Shown here: in pieces, positions 63,291-64,000 of the stretch | Layout: the number at the start of each line of letters is the position of its first letter | How positions within the stretch are numbered: position 1 is the stretch's first letter | Origin: Cytophagaceae bacterium | GTDB taxonomy: Bacteria; Bacteroidota; Bacteroidia; Cytophagales; Spirosomataceae | Direction of reading: 5' to 3' | Length of the DNA: 64,000 bases | Assembly (NCBI GenBank): GCA_005791165.1 | Contig: SXXW01000011.1 | Span: 145,966-209,965 of the forward strand | The notes under the pieces: generated by a model | Databases searched by the model: none | The model's input: only the letters and a program-made list of their open reading frames with translations | What the model was told of the DNA's origin: nothing | Made by a program: the position numbers and the translations under genes

Positions 63291-64000
63291 TTATTCGTTT
63301 TTTTGACTCGCTTTAAACAACCTCCTTTTTTCGTATTTACTCAAACTATCATAACCAGATTTAGAAATTTTATCTAAAATTTGGTTCAGTTCTTCTTCTA
63401 CAACTTCTTGATTATCTAGTTCATTCGCTGATTCAGGAACTCTTTTTTGAGCCACTTTTACAAATGAAAATACTTTTTCCTCTTTAACGAATACATTCTT
63501 TTTTTGAGGGAGTTGAAAATAAAATCCATACATAAAACCCATTAAGGCACCGCCTAAATGAGCGATATTGCCACCTGCATTCGTTCCCGTAGTTTCAATG
63601 AATGACCAAATAAGGTAAAATGCAGCCACATATTTAATCTGCACATCGCCAATAAAAAATAAATGAATGCGATAAGTAGGCTTAATCGTTGCTGCAGCAA
63701 CCACAATGGCAAATACACCTGCTGATGCCCCATTTAGGTAGGTTGGGCCTTTTAAAATAAAATAAGAAAAGCTGTTTACTAAAAGCAAATAAGCTATCGC
63801 CCCTGATATGCCGCCCCAAATAAACAATTTCACAATTCGCTCTGAGCCTATGAAATCTTGAATAATAGTTCCAAACCAAAAAAGGAACATCATATTGAAA
63901 AGAAGATGAAATAATTCAATATGAATAAAGAAATAAGTGAATACAGTCCAAGGCTCTTTAAGTACGTTTATTGGCGTTGACGATAAAGTTATATGTTCTA
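63291..64000 (-). CDS. Rhomboid family intramembrane serine protease (partial, N-terminus outside window)
   Basis: About 235 residues are visible, and the frame stays open to the right edge. Upstream of the first internal Met at 63893, in-frame sequence codes LKEPWTVFTYFFIHIELFHLLFN, the conserved second helix of rhomboids. The true start is therefore beyond 64000. The catalytic Ser lies in GASAGVFAIV and the catalytic His in AHLGGALMGFMYG. A cytoplasmic C-terminal tail with charged helices follows. It cleaves transmembrane substrates within the bilayer; the targets are unknown. Confidence 0.9.
   Translation of the reverse strand, partial: EHITLSSTPINVLKEPWTVFTYFFIHIELFHLLFNMMFLFWFGTIIQDFIGSERIVKLFIWGGISGAIAYLLLVNSFSYFILKGPTYLNGASAGVFAIVVAAATIKPTYRIHLFFIGDVQIKYVAAFYLIWSFIETTGTNAGGNIAHLGGALMGFMYGFYFQLPQKKNVFVKEEKVFSFVKVAQKRVPESANELDNQEVVEEELNQILDKISKSGYDSLSKYEKRRLFKASQKNE

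Overview
The window is a compact, AT-rich chromosomal segment of a Bacteroidota bacterium, most likely a Cytophagales/Cytophagia member. The evidence is a gliding-motility lipoprotein (GldH), a cell-surface protease with a type IX secretion (T9SS) C-terminal sorting domain, a PorE-like OmpA lipoprotein, an LptD of the Bacteroidota type, DUF4293 and PorT-type barrel proteins, and repeated matches to the Bacteroidota promoter element TAnnTTTG. I found no tRNA, rRNA, IS element, prophage or CRISPR array. Most genes are core or housekeeping.

Layout. 1-1630 (minus): a conserved protein of unknown function cut by the window edge, a BadF-type N-acetylglucosamine kinase and a small cytochrome b5-like protein. 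1715-7379 (mostly plus): a lipoprotein with its terminator, ThiL, WbqC-like protein, a CapD/FlaA1 sugar-nucleotide dehydratase, a PAP2_C phosphatase (minus) and MsrA. 7376-12786: LptD diverging from an amidase-MlaD-PrmA run (envelope biogenesis plus ribosomal protein methylation). 12896-17975: a SNF2 helicase, then a divergent MntR/MntH manganese module with a striking palindrome between the two genes. 17963-32549 is a long minus-strand run: carotenoid desaturase, DUF4293, RecQ, PurD, a RicT/PSP1 protein, GldH, an Lrp regulator, an RND efflux adaptor, a GT9 glycosyltransferase, the RND permease and RibD.

32665-40776: AspS, a carbonic anhydrase/SulP pair preceded by two secreted proteins of unknown role, and a translationally coupled GDP-fucose synthase/methyltransferase/oxidoreductase trio. 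40773-51377: T9SS-cargo subtilisin, RNase HII, a PorT-type barrel, dihydroorotase, the PorE-like lipoprotein, and an RluB-type pseudouridine synthase carrying a long N-terminal tandem-repeat tail. 51430-64000: an AraC regulator, MreBCD, an ECF-type sigma factor with a small zinc-finger-like anti-sigma, Gmk, NadD, ComEC, TypA, Dxs and a partial rhomboid protease.

I did not find a convincing undescribed multi-gene system. The observations most worth checking are the MntR palindrome overlapping the mntH promoter, the anti-sigma protein in which Asn replaces the expected zinc-ligand His and which ends in a hydrophobic tail, the palindrome ahead of its sigma factor, the disordered repeat tail on the pseudouridine synthase, the GT9 gene inside an RND efflux operon, and the two uncharacterised secreted proteins coupled to a SulP/carbonic anhydrase pair. 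Gene starts were adjusted where family N-termini, signal peptides, terminators or promoter positions argued for it.
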